Positions 30,979 to 39,625 of a stretch of 64,000 nucleotides of DNA are shown here, in pieces. Where the stretch lies: contig CAMIFC010000005.1 of NCBI GenBank assembly GCA_946220775.1, positions 1 through 64,000 on the forward strand. The letters are read 5' to 3'. Numbering within the stretch: the first letter of the stretch is position 1; each line of letters starts with the position of its first letter. The notes beneath the pieces are model-generated. The model was given only the letters and a program-made list of their open reading frames with translations, was not told the origin of the DNA and did no database searches. The DNA is from an uncultured Corynebacterium sp. GTDB lineage: Bacteria > Actinomycetota > Actinomycetes > Mycobacteriales > Mycobacteriaceae. The translations under genes were made by a program, and so were the position numbers.

Positions 30979-31986
30979 ATGATTTGGGATATGGAACATG
31001 GACGGGCAGGCAATGCACAGGCGAGGGGACCGGCGATCGCGGCGGTGAACCTCATTGTGGGTGGGGATGAGTTTCTCGCTGAACGCCAACGGTTGGCGAT
31101 TGCAAACGCGGCGCGGCGCAATGCCGGTAACCCCGACCTGCCGATGGAGATGCATAAAGCCTCGAGCTTGAGCGGCCCCGAACTGCTGGAGCTGCTGAGC
31201 CCATCGCTGTTCGCCGAAGACCGCATCATCGTGATCACGGGCGTGGCGGAGACCGGCAAGGAGACCGTAGGGATGCTCACTGATGCGATCAAGAATCCCG
31301 CGCCGGGAGTCGTGCTGATCCTGCTGCACTCGGGGAAGGGCCGGAATAAGAAGCTGGTCACGGAGTGGCCGAAGCTGGGTGCCAAGGTGTTTCCGGCAGC
31401 GGAAATGCGCGCGAATGAAAAACGTGGATTCGTGGAGCAGGAATTCCGCGACCAGGGGGTTCGTGTGTCCCCGGAGGTGGTGAACCTCATGCTGGAGGGG
31501 GTGGGCTCTGACCTGCGGGAATTGGCCAGTGCGGTGAGTCAGCTTGTCGCTGACACGGATGCCAACGTCACGCCGGATGCCGTGCGGAGCTACTACCAGG
31601 GCAAGGCGGAAGTAACCGGATTCGATATTGCGGATCTGGTGATGAACGGGCGGCAGGCCGAGGCCGTCGCCGCGATTCGGCGTGCACTGCAGCTGGGGGT
31701 GCCGCACGTACTTGTGTCCTCGGCGCTGGCCAACTCGATGCGGGACATTGCGCGGGTCGCTGGGGCGGGGCGCATCGATCCTCGTCGGGACGCCAGCTAC
31801 TTCGGCATGCCGCCCTGGAAACTAGAAAAGACACTGCGGGTGGCGCGGAATTGGTCGCCGGCCGCAGTGTCGCGTGGTGTGCAATTGGTGGCGGAACTCG
31901 ACGCGGGGGTGAAGGGCCAACACGTCGCACCGGAATACGCGTTGGAAAACACGGTGCGAACTCTGGCAGGCCTTGTGCGCCGTTAG
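30979..31986 (+). CDS. holA: DNA polymerase III subunit delta
   Basis: Clamp-loader subunit (335 residues). Diagnostic stretches are LIVGGDEFLAER near the start, VGSDLRELASAVSQLVAD and the C-terminal LQLGVPHVLVSSALANSMRDIARV. ATG 30979 is preferred because GGGGAG is 8 nt upstream; ATG 30991 is an alternative. It lies between comEC and rpsT, as in many actinobacteria. Confidence 0.9.
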   Translation: MIWDMEHGRAGNAQARGPAIAAVNLIVGGDEFLAERQRLAIANAARRNAGNPDLPMEMHKASSLSGPELLELLSPSLFAEDRIIVITGVAETGKETVGMLTDAIKNPAPGVVLILLHSGKGRNKKLVTEWPKLGAKVFPAAEMRANEKRGFVEQEFRDQGVRVSPEVVNLMLEGVGSDLRELASAVSQLVADTDANVTPDAVRSYYQGKAEVTGFDIADLVMNGRQAEAVAAIRRALQLGVPHVLVSSALANSMRDIARVAGAGRIDPRRDASYFGMPPWKLEKTLRVARNWSPAAVSRGVQLVAELDAGVKGQHVAPEYALENTVRTLAGLVRR

Positions 31987-31991
31987 GCTCG

Positions 31992-32047
31992 GCCCGCTGG
32001 GAGACGGGGGCACCGGGGCGCCGCGACGTGGCGTTGCCCCCGCGGGC
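31992..32047. terminator. GC-rich hairpin between convergent holA and ADP-ribosylglycohydrolase
   Basis: CGGGGGCA (32005-32012) pairs with TGCCCCCG (32035-32042), with an inner CGCC/GGCG helix and an outer GCCCGC/GCGGGC possibility. It lies between convergent genes and could stop transcription from both sides. There is no T-tract. Confidence 0.4.
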
Positions 32048-32053
32048 GAAGCC

Positions 32054-33100
32054 TTAGACCTGGGGCTTGGCCTTGCCGAAGCCGAGCCAGGCGCCGGAGT
32101 GGATCGCCTTGTTGTAGCGCTCCTCGAACTCGTAAGTTCGGGTGGCTTCCCACCTCACGGAGTCCGGTAGATTCGCTCCAATGAGGGCACCGGCCAGCGC
32201 CGCGCGAGTATTGCGGTTACCGTGCCAATTCACCGCGACATGCAGGAAGTCCTGTGGCGTGTACTGGTCGGGGTGATCTAGGTACAGCTGGGCAAGCAGC
32301 AGCGCGGAGGCCGTCGCGGATCCCGCGCCCCAGCCATGTCCCAAAATCTTCAGGAACTTTCGCTGGTCCCGGTACAACTCCTCGAAGTCACCGGCGCCGA
32401 TCATGGGGCTGACGACCTTGCGGATCTCGATGACGCGGTTGATCATCTCGATCAACGGGATATCTGGCCCGGCCAAGTCGGTGATCATGGAGTGCTCTAG
32501 ATCCTCGATAATGCCCGACTTTTCGTCGTCAGACAGCATCGTGTCCTCGTCGAAGTGAGGATCGCCGGCGACACCCGAAGCCACATCGAGCAGGTCGACG
32601 TCCTCCCTGGCCAGCATGGCGCACGCCATCACCGCGGCAGACGCCCGCGCCGGGCCGGAATCGTGGGTGAGGGTCGTTTGCAGCACCGTCCAGCCCACGC
32701 TGCTGGCGGCAGGGGCAAGGAACACCGATGCCGAGGAGCGCAGAATCGCACCCGAACCGTGGGAGTGGGTCGAGACGTTCTGCCAATCCTTCGTGCCGTG
32801 CTCCAGCAGGCGGTCCAGGCACGCAGAGTTGGAAGCACCGGGGTAGCGCTGGAAGTCTGGGTCTTTGCGGTAGGCGAGGAACTGGGTGGCGATCTCTTCC
32901 ATGCCCTGTTCGCGGTCGAGTTCTTCCTTATCGATGTGGTTCATCGCGGTCGCCAGCGCCAACGTCATGTGCGTGTCATCGCTGATTTCCAGGATGTCGG
33001 GCAGCGGGGTGGAATCACTCTGTGGTTCCGCTTGGTATGGAAACCCCCATGCGTCGCCCAAGGCCGTGCCAAAAAGAGCCGGTCGGAAGTGGTGTTTCAT
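32054..33100 (-). CDS. ADP-ribosylglycohydrolase family protein
   Basis: DraG-type hydrolase (348 residues) that may remove ADP-ribose from proteins or metabolites. The metal-binding features are GTALGDAWGFP at the start, SDDTHMTLALA, THDSGPARASAAVMACAM and GNRNTRAALAGALIGA near the end. No ADP-ribosyltransferase is recognisable nearby, so its partner is unknown. The ATG has AGGAAG upstream on the minus strand. Confidence 0.85.
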   Translation of the reverse strand: MKHHFRPALFGTALGDAWGFPYQAEPQSDSTPLPDILEISDDTHMTLALATAMNHIDKEELDREQGMEEIATQFLAYRKDPDFQRYPGASNSACLDRLLEHGTKDWQNVSTHSHGSGAILRSSASVFLAPAASSVGWTVLQTTLTHDSGPARASAAVMACAMLAREDVDLLDVASGVAGDPHFDEDTMLSDDEKSGIIEDLEHSMITDLAGPDIPLIEMINRVIEIRKVVSPMIGAGDFEELYRDQRKFLKILGHGWGAGSATASALLLAQLYLDHPDQYTPQDFLHVAVNWHGNRNTRAALAGALIGANLPDSVRWEATRTYEFEERYNKAIHSGAWLGFGKAKPQV

Positions 33101-33204
33101 TTCTTCCTAGAATCTCCTCGTCGAAAGTATTCGTTCCAACTAAAAGTGCCAGCCTAAGCGCATGCGAGCCTGGGCACGGCCACAAAATGAACCTAACAAG
33201 GTAA

Positions 33205-33235
33205 AGCAAAAAGGGACCGGCAAGCCGATCCCTTT
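33205..33235 (-). terminator. Terminator after rpsT
   Basis: On the minus strand AAAGGGA (33235-33229) and CGGC pair with GCCG and TCCCTTT (33216-33210), with one mismatch, followed by a T-run. It lies just after the rpsT stop. Confidence 0.85.
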
Positions 33236-33261
33236 CCACACTAGTGTCGCCGAAGCAATAC

Positions 33262-33525
33262 TTACTGCATTGCGTTCAGGCGAGCCGCCATGCGGGACTT
33301 CTTGTTGGCCGCGTTGTTGCGGTGCAGGGTGCCCTTGCTGACAGCCTTGTCGTACAGGCGAGCAGCAATGCGCATCTGTGCCTCAGCACCAGCCTTGTCA
33401 CCAGCCTCAACGAGCTCGCGGAACTTGCGAGACTCGGTGCGGACGCGGGAGCGGATGGACTTGTTGCGCTGACGAGCGATCTCGTTAGTCAGGATGCGCT
33501 TCTTAGCCTGCTTGATGTTTGCCAT
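33262..33525 (-). CDS. rpsT: 30S ribosomal protein S20
   Basis: 87 residues, MANIKQAKKRILTNEIARQRNKSIRSRVRT being the S20 signature. The frame is open to 33549, but ATG 33525 is the family start and has GGAAGAGG upstream. It is monocistronic, with a terminator after it and the PemK-like gene upstream in the same direction. Confidence 0.96.
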   Translation of the reverse strand: MANIKQAKKRILTNEIARQRNKSIRSRVRTESRKFRELVEAGDKAGAEAQMRIAARLYDKAVSKGTLHRNNAANKKSRMAARLNAMQ

Positions 33526-33694
33526 GGTGGCGTACCTCTTCCTTTTCAAATATCAATGCGCTGAACTGAGTTTGTTCACGAGGTTTTCCCACGAGCGTTC
33601 TCTCACACGACACCCAAGGTCCTGTGCCGTGCGGCCCGTAGCCCAGATTCAACGCAGCTGAACTCGAAAGATTTTAGCAGCACCCGGTGTTTTC

Positions 33695-33722
33695 GCCAAT
33701 TTTTTAGGACGCCACTAGTGCC
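33695..33722. repeat. GGACGCCA-type dispersed element (3' of PemK-like gene)
   Basis: TTTTTTAGGACGCCACTAG (core 33707-33714) overlaps the stop-codon end of the PemK-like gene. The CTA within it is that gene's stop on the minus strand. Confidence 0.6.
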
Positions 33723-34323
33723 AGCCGTAATCCGTCCGCAACCGATTCGCGATTCGGTCATAACGTCGTTCTGGCATGTACACACCACGTCGCAGGATTT
33801 GCGACTCGGGAATCTCCAGGATTTTGTCCACGCGTACCCAGCTTTCGGCGCGGTGCATGTCCCAGGATCCGGGGCCGATATGGATCCAATTATCGTGGTC
33901 CGCGTGATCCTCATTTGAGGAGATCAGCAGGGTGAGAAGGGTATGCCGATTGCGCCCGATAATTAACACTGCGCGGCGCTGAACTTCTTCGCCGCGCCGG
34001 GGCCGGATGTCTGCCCACACCACCTCGCCGGGGTCGGCTTGGCCATCCATATTGGGGGCATAAATTGTGGAGCGCGCGTGGTTCTCCGTGGGGGTTTTGG
34101 TCGTCGCTTGCTGGGGGACGTACCGGAAACCAGAGGAGTTCACCAGGCCTAGCTGCTTGTTGAGCTGCTGCAATCCCTCGTCGAGTCGGCCTTGATGACG
34201 GAAATACGTGTCAATGAACCGGGCAAAGAAATTCTTTTTGGGTTTCTTGGTGTCACCGGTTGGCGTCCGAAAAGAAGACGGTGATGATGACGGTGCCGCA
34301 GAAGGCGATGGTGAGTCCGACAT
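33715..34323 (-). CDS. PemK/MazF-family toxin-like protein
   Basis: 202 residues. The C-terminal half (GEVVWADIRPRRGEEVQRRAVLIIGRNRHTLLTLLISS, SWVRVDKILEIPESQI) is a PemK/MazF endoribonuclease-type beta barrel. The N-terminal 90 residues are an unusual extension with a low-complexity Ser/Pro stretch and an amphipathic segment (NFFARFIDTYFRHQGRLDEGLQQLNKQLG). No antitoxin ORF lies next to it. ATG 34323 is 7 nt after TACAGT (leaderless); an upstream ATG at 34365 is less likely. A housekeeping role rather than a toxin role is possible. Confidence 0.75.
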   Translation of the reverse strand: MSDSPSPSAAPSSSPSSFRTPTGDTKKPKKNFFARFIDTYFRHQGRLDEGLQQLNKQLGLVNSSGFRYVPQQATTKTPTENHARSTIYAPNMDGQADPGEVVWADIRPRRGEEVQRRAVLIIGRNRHTLLTLLISSNEDHADHDNWIHIGPGSWDMHRAESWVRVDKILEIPESQILRRGVYMPERRYDRIANRLRTDYGWH

Positions 34324-34458
34324 AACGCCTACTGTACCGACCGTGGTTGGGTGCGCGGTCGACAATGGTGGGGAAATGGGGGAACATAGTAGGGTTTGAA
34401 CTACAAAACCGGCCGGATGGTCGGCGCTGGTGGCTTAAGGAGAGTCGAGGAATAAGGC

Positions 34459-36312
34459 ATGGCTGCGAAGCAGAAGAATTACGCCGTTGAGACGTTTACG
34501 GATCCCAAGAGGATCAGAAACTTCTGCATCATCGCGCATATTGACCACGGAAAATCGACACTCGCGGACCGCATCCTGCAACTATCTGGGGTGATCGAGG
34601 ACCGCGACATGCGCGACCGCTACCTGGACAACATGGAGCTGGAACGCGAACGCGGCATCACTATTAAGGCGCAAAACGTGCGCTTGCCGTGGATTCCGAA
34701 GTCCGGGGAGCACAAGGGGGAGGAGCTGGTGATGCAGCTCATCGACACCCCAGGCCACGTGGACTTCACTTACGAGGTCTCGCGCGCACTCGAAGCTTGT
34801 GAGGGCGCCATTCTGCTGGTCGATGCTGCTCAGGGCATTGAGGCGCAGACGCTGGCGAACCTGTACCTGGCGATGGATAAGGACCTGGAAATCATCCCGG
34901 TGCTGAACAAGATTGACCTGCCATCGGCTGATCCAGATAAGTACGCAGAGGAAATCGGCAACATCATCGGCTGTGAGCCGGAGGAAGTCCTGCGGGTGTC
35001 CGGCAAGACCGGTGAGGGTGTGCCGGAGTTGCTGGACCGCGTCTGTGACCTGGTGCCGGCGCCGGAAGGTGACCCTGATGCGCCTGCTCGTGCGCTGATT
35101 TTCGACTCGGTGTATGACACCTACCGGGGTGTCGTGACTTATGTCCGCATGATGGACGGCCGACTGGAAGACCGCCAGAAGAACAAGATGATGTCCACTG
35201 GTGTGGAACACGACACGCTGGAAATCGGTGTGGTTTCGCCTGGGCCCACCAAAACGAAGGGCCTGGGCGTTGGTGAAGTGGGCTACCTGATCACTGGTGT
35301 GAAGGACGTTCGCCAGTCCAAGGTTGGCGATACCGTGACGCTGGCGCACGGTGGGGCGGAAGAACCCCTGCAGGGCTACGCGGAGCCCATGCCAATGGTG
35401 TACTCCGGTCTGTTCCCCATCTCGGCAAACCAGTACCCGGAGCTGCGCGAAGCTATTGAGAAGCTGCAGCTCAACGACGCGTCTCTGAGCTTCGAGCCCG
35501 AGACGTCCGTGGCATTGGGCTTCGGCTTCCGCTGTGGCTTCCTGGGGCTGCTGCACATGGAGATCACGCGTACCCGCCTGGAGCGCGAATTCGGCCTTGA
35601 CCTGATTTCTACGGCGCCATCGGTGGTCTACCGAGTGGTTGCGGAAGATGGTACGGAATCCTTCGTGCGCAACCCGTCGGACTGGCCGGAAGGCAAGTTG
35701 CGCGAGGTCTACGAGCCGTTGGTTGATATGACGATCATCGTGCCGGAAGAATTCCTGGGCGGAACGATGGAACTGTGCCAGTCGAAGCGTGGGCAGATGA
35801 AGAACATGGACTTCCTGTCGCAGGACCGCGTGGAGCTGCGCTACCACATCCCGCTGGGCGAGATCATCTTCGACTTCTTCGACTCGCTGAAGTCCCGCAC
35901 CAAGGGCTACGCGTCACTGAACTACGAGGAAGCCGGCGAGCAGAAGGCCGATCTGGTGAAGGTCGATATCCTGCTGCAAGGCGACCCAGTGGATGCGTTC
36001 TCCGCGATTGTTCACCGCGATAATGCGCAGTGGTACGGCAATAAGATGACGCTGAAGCTGAAGGATCTGATCCCTCGCCAGCAGTTCGAGGTGCCAATTC
36101 AGGCGGCCATCGGCGCGAAGATCATTGCCCGCGAAAACATCCGCGCGCTGCGTAAGGACGTTCTGGCTAAGTGCTACGGCGGCGATATCTCGCGTAAGCG
36201 CAAGCTGCTGGAGAAGCAGAAGGAAGGCAAGAAGCGCATGAAGTCCATCGGCTCCGTGTCGGTGCCGCAGGAGGCATTCGTTGCAGCGCTGTCGACGGGT
36301 GGCGACGACTAG
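34459..36312 (+). CDS. lepA: Elongation factor 4
   Basis: Ribosome-dependent GTPase that back-translocates or helps initiation (617 residues). G1 is AHIDHGKS at 26-33, G3 is DTPGH and G4 is NKIDLP. The LepA-specific C-terminus ([17 protein letters not shown]) is present. TAAGGAGAG and GAGGAATAAGG precede the ATG. A 27-bp-stem hairpin lies downstream. Confidence 0.97.
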   Translation: MAAKQKNYAVETFTDPKRIRNFCIIAHIDHGKSTLADRILQLSGVIEDRDMRDRYLDNMELERERGITIKAQNVRLPWIPKSGEHKGEELVMQLIDTPGHVDFTYEVSRALEACEGAILLVDAAQGIEAQTLANLYLAMDKDLEIIPVLNKIDLPSADPDKYAEEIGNIIGCEPEEVLRVSGKTGEGVPELLDRVCDLVPAPEGDPDAPARALIFDSVYDTYRGVVTYVRMMDGRLEDRQKNKMMSTGVEHDTLEIGVVSPGPTKTKGLGVGEVGYLITGVKDVRQSKVGDTVTLAHGGAEEPLQGYAEPMPMVYSGLFPISANQYPELREAIEKLQLNDASLSFEPETSVALGFGFRCGFLGLLHMEITRTRLEREFGLDLISTAPSVVYRVVAEDGTESFVRNPSDWPEGKLREVYEPLVDMTIIVPEEFLGGTMELCQSKRGQMKNMDFLSQDRVELRYHIPLGEIIFDFFDSLKSRTKGYASLNYEEAGEQKADLVKVDILLQGDPVDAFSAIVHRDNAQWYGNKMTLKLKDLIPRQQFEVPIQAAIGAKIIARENIRALRKDVLAKCYGGDISRKRKLLEKQKEGKKRMKSIGSVSVPQEAFVAALSTGGDD

Positions 36313-36419
36313 CGCTGGGTGGTTCGGCGCTGCGGCGCGGTGGCGCGATGGCCTTGCGCGCTGCGGCCCGGTGGCCTTGTGCGCTGCGGCAGCGTTTTAT
36401 GCCCCCCCGAGCACGCCGA

Positions 36420-36490
36420 ATGTTAAATTCCCTCGCTGAAAACCTAGTCCGAGCTCATCAGATTAGGTTTTCAGCGAGGGAATTTAACAT
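36420..36490. terminator. 27-bp perfect hairpin between convergent lepA and symporter
   Basis: 36420-36446 is perfectly complementary to 36464-36490, with a 17-nt loop that contains GAGCTC. Arm key features are GTTAAATTCCC at the outer end and GAAAACCTA at the inner end. AT-rich outer arms give T-tracts in both directions, so it can act as a bidirectional terminator. The stem is about twice the length of the other terminators here, so a mobile miniature element is an alternative. Confidence 0.8.
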
Positions 36491-36541
36491 CCCACCGCAT
36501 ATGGGGTGTGCGCCCCCGGAAGGGGCGGATGATCAGCGGTT

Positions 36542-37561
36542 TTAGTCGGCGATCGGGGTTGGGGTCTCGTCACTCGCCCCATCAGCACCCGCCCCGGCAC
36601 CCTGCGGCAGCTTGGCTTCGCGTGCCGAGTCGGCGCGACGAGAGATGAAAGCGAAGATCGCACCAGAAATGTTGTGCCACACTGCGGCGATGGCGCCCGG
36701 GATGGCGGCTTCGGGGCTCCAGTACTTGCCACTCATCGCCGAAGACAGGCCGGCAGATTGCGTCGCAACCTCGATGGACGTGGTGCGGGCCACCGCCTGC
36801 GGGTAGCCGAACACTCGTGCCGCGACGAAGCCCACCAGGTAACCAATGGCGTTGTGCAAGACCACCGCGATGAACGCCAGCAGGCCAACTTTGGCCAGAG
36901 TGTCCGAAGAGTTGGCGACCGACGGGAACACCACTCCACCGATCGCGATGATCGATAGCCACGGCAGGATTGGCAGCAGCATCGTCACGAAACGGTCGAA
37001 GATCACGCGGATAACGAGGCCACCGATCACCGGCAGCAGCACCGTTTGAACCAGCGACCACGCCATGGACGCACCGTCAACAGGGGTTTCCTCACCGGCC
37101 AGCAACAGCATGATGATCGGCGTGACGATGGGGGAGATCACTGTAGACACGGAGGTCATCGCGACCGACAGCGCTACATCGCCCTTGGCTAAATATGCGA
37201 CCACGTTAGATGTCGTCCCGCCGGGCACCGACCCGAGCATCAGCAAACCAATCGCCAGCATGGGATTAAGTCCCAGCAGCTTGGCGACCACCACCGCACC
37301 TAGCGGCATGATGACGAACTGCGTGACTACGCCGACCAAGATCGGTAAGGGGCGGCGCATCACTTGCTTAAAGTCCGGCAGCGTCAACGTCAGTCCCATG
37401 CACAGCATGATGATGGCGATCAGCGTCGAAACGTGTGGGGTTAGCGGGGTAAATGGTTCTGGAACGAAGAACGCGAGGACGGAACCAGCGAGGATAAAAG
37501 CTGGGAACGCGAACACGGCGATGCGTGCTGAGCGTTCTTCGGCGTTAATTTGCTTTGTCAT
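36542..37561 (-). CDS. Bile acid:sodium symporter (BASS) family protein
   Basis: 339 residues with about nine or ten membrane helices. Family landmarks are LCMGLTLTLPDF, the sodium-site motif SVPGGTTSNVVAYLAKGD, and EVATQSAGLSSAM. BASS proteins import organic anions with sodium; the substrate here is unknown (pantoate, pyruvate and sulphonates are known for relatives). TAGTAT lies 6 nt before ATG 37561. The cytoplasmic C-terminus is low-complexity. Confidence 0.88.
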   Translation of the reverse strand: MTKQINAEERSARIAVFAFPAFILAGSVLAFFVPEPFTPLTPHVSTLIAIIMLCMGLTLTLPDFKQVMRRPLPILVGVVTQFVIMPLGAVVVAKLLGLNPMLAIGLLMLGSVPGGTTSNVVAYLAKGDVALSVAMTSVSTVISPIVTPIIMLLLAGEETPVDGASMAWSLVQTVLLPVIGGLVIRVIFDRFVTMLLPILPWLSIIAIGGVVFPSVANSSDTLAKVGLLAFIAVVLHNAIGYLVGFVAARVFGYPQAVARTTSIEVATQSAGLSSAMSGKYWSPEAAIPGAIAAVWHNISGAIFAFISRRADSAREAKLPQGAGAGADGASDETPTPIAD

Positions 37562-37762
37562 GTGTCCATACTATGGGACAGGGTGCCCACTAAGTGAAAT
37601 TACGCCGAATTTCGGGGGTACAAGTAGGGTGGATAAAACAAGAATTGTTGCGGGATGGCGCCCGCATGGCGCGCGGGGGTACCCCGTGCGGGGCCGCTGT
37701 CGCCTGGCGAACACCTCAGGCGCAGCGTATGCCCACATTCCGTTTCGATAGAAAGGTGCAGG

Positions 37763-38413
37763 ATGACCTCCGGCAGCGATGACGTAACCACCTGGTTCAC
37801 CAGTGATTTACACCTTGGTCACCCGTTGGTGTCTGATATTCGAGGTTTCGGACACTCCGATGCCGACGTCGCGCGCCATGACGAGCACATCCTCACCAAC
37901 CTCATGGATCACCTCACCGATGGCGATACGCTGTGGATTCTTGGGGACATTTCCAGTGGCTGGCGTCCGCAGGAAGAAGCGGCGTTGCAACTTTTGGACG
38001 CCACCCTGCGCGGGCCCGACGCCCCTGAGCTATACATCCACTTGGTGAGTGGTAATCACGACTCAACGCACCCGATCTTCGCCGATGCTTACCTGAGGCA
38101 ACGCCGGTTCTTAGAAATCTTTGACTCGGTGCAGTCGATGCAGATGCGACTCTGGGGCGATCATGAAGTCTGGATGAGCCATTTTCCGCGGCCTGGGCAA
38201 GACCACATTCCAGGCGGTTCCCGCCATGATGAGTTGCGATTGGTCGTGCCACTGTTGCTCCATGGGCACCTCCATTCGGAAAAACCGGTCACTGGACCAG
38301 GCCAAGTCGACGTGGGGCAGGACCCATGGGGCTTTAAACCAGTGGCCGAGGAAGAAGTGATGGACGTGCTGTTTACTGAAACGGGTTGGCGTCCGGAAAA
38401 ATTTGAAGAATAG
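37763..38413 (+). CDS. Calcineurin-like metallophosphoesterase
   Basis: 216 residues with the four metal-binding motifs of this superfamily: FTSDLHLGH, LGDISSG, SGNHD and HGHLHSE. The short length and layout resemble the phage/bacterial group annotated as metallophosphatase. ATG 37763 has GAAAGG upstream; the frame is open from 37655. Two repeat copies (37961, 37996) in opposite orientations lie inside, and a third at 38387 near the 3' end is read GWRPEK. Confidence 0.85.
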   Translation: MTSGSDDVTTWFTSDLHLGHPLVSDIRGFGHSDADVARHDEHILTNLMDHLTDGDTLWILGDISSGWRPQEEAALQLLDATLRGPDAPELYIHLVSGNHDSTHPIFADAYLRQRRFLEIFDSVQSMQMRLWGDHEVWMSHFPRPGQDHIPGGSRHDELRLVVPLLLHGHLHSEKPVTGPGQVDVGQDPWGFKPVAEEEVMDVLFTETGWRPEKFEE

Positions 38414-38485
38414 TACGTCGGGCGAGGTCGTCGGGTACAGTGAGTCCGAAATTACAGGACATCCGAGGACAACGATCGAGGCGAC

Positions 38486-39496
38486 GTGAAGTTAAAGTGG
38501 CTGCGCCGGGCAGTAACGGTACTGATGGCGGGGGTAATCGTCGGAACGTCGGCTGGTGTAGCACCGGGTGGGCAGCTCGCGGCTCCGAGCGCGCACGCGC
38601 AATTGCCAGCTCTGCCGAACCTGCCTGCGCCGCCCAAACTGCCGGACTTGCCTGCCCCGCCCAAGTTGCCGACACCACCCGCCCCGCCCGCGTTTCCGAA
38701 GGTGCCCGCGCCGAAGCCGCCTCAACTCCCGGAGATTCGAATGCCTGAAAAACCATCAATCCCTGGCGTGCCGGGGTCAAGCTCGTCGGACATGCCCGAT
38801 TCTTCGGACAAACCGCGGGCGCCGAAGCCGACGAAGAAACCCGTCACGCCAGCGACCGCTGACGAGCTTGCGAGTTGGGGTGGACCGAAGAATTCCACGA
38901 TCCGTGGCGTGCACGATCGCACGTCCATGGCTGTGGTGACCGCACGCGGCATCGCGAAGACCGGTAACGCTGACGTAGCGCACCCGGCGCTATCCATCGT
39001 GAAGCTGTACTTGGCGGAATACGTCCTGGCCAGTGGTGATAAGTCCGGTGAAGACCGGTACGACGCGCAGCGCATGATCCGCCAATCCGATGACGACGCC
39101 GCCCAGAAGCTGTACGACAAATATCCGCACGCCATCACCCGAATCGCCCAACGATACGGCCTGAGCAGCACGCAGGTAGGGAAGACCTGGGGGACCTCCT
39201 TGACCAGCGCCACCGACGTGGCGGTTTTCCTGAACAAGCTGCGCAACAGCGATCCGGACTCGGTGATCCTGCACTGGATGGCCACCTCGGCGCCGGTCGC
39301 GGCGGACGGCACGCAGCAGACGTGGGGTACATCCCACCTCGCCGATGCGCAGGGAACGAAGTGGGGTTGGTCGGATCGTGGGCCGGAGACGGTGGCGTCC
39401 GCGACCTACGGGAATGGCTACACGGCGGCGGCGTTCACGTGGGGCAGCCCGGAGGAACAAACCGGTGATGTGCAGGGGTCGCACGCTGGGCGTTAG
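38486..39496 (+). CDS. Secreted proline-rich protein with penicillin-binding-like domain
   Basis: 336 residues. A signal peptide (MKLKWLRRAVTVLMAGVIVGTSAGV) with likely cleavage after AHA at about residue 38 is followed by a proline-rich LPAPPKLP repeat segment (40-85). From about 125 the protein resembles the serine beta-lactamase/DD-peptidase fold: SIVK at 170-173 fits SxxK, SDD at 201-203 fits SxN/SDN, and KWGWSDRG may replace KTG. The altered third motif leaves activity uncertain. It would act at the cell surface. GTG start with GAGG upstream. Confidence 0.65.
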   Translation: MKLKWLRRAVTVLMAGVIVGTSAGVAPGGQLAAPSAHAQLPALPNLPAPPKLPDLPAPPKLPTPPAPPAFPKVPAPKPPQLPEIRMPEKPSIPGVPGSSSSDMPDSSDKPRAPKPTKKPVTPATADELASWGGPKNSTIRGVHDRTSMAVVTARGIAKTGNADVAHPALSIVKLYLAEYVLASGDKSGEDRYDAQRMIRQSDDDAAQKLYDKYPHAITRIAQRYGLSSTQVGKTWGTSLTSATDVAVFLNKLRNSDPDSVILHWMATSAPVAADGTQQTWGTSHLADAQGTKWGWSDRGPETVASATYGNGYTAAAFTWGSPEEQTGDVQGSHAGR

Positions 39497-39625
39497 CGCG
39501 GAATAGCCGCGCGAGAATGATGAAGCGTTCCAGCGTGTCCGCCGTAGCGCTTAAGATGATTGGGTAATAATGTGCCCTTCACAACCGTGGGTACAGTACT
39601 CGATGCTTTCAAGGAGGCTCGGACG

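Noticed and set aside
34582..35847. 421-codon minus-strand frame opposite lepA
   Set aside because: Mirror of lepA; histidine/valine/glutamine-rich composition typical of antisense of a high-GC gene.
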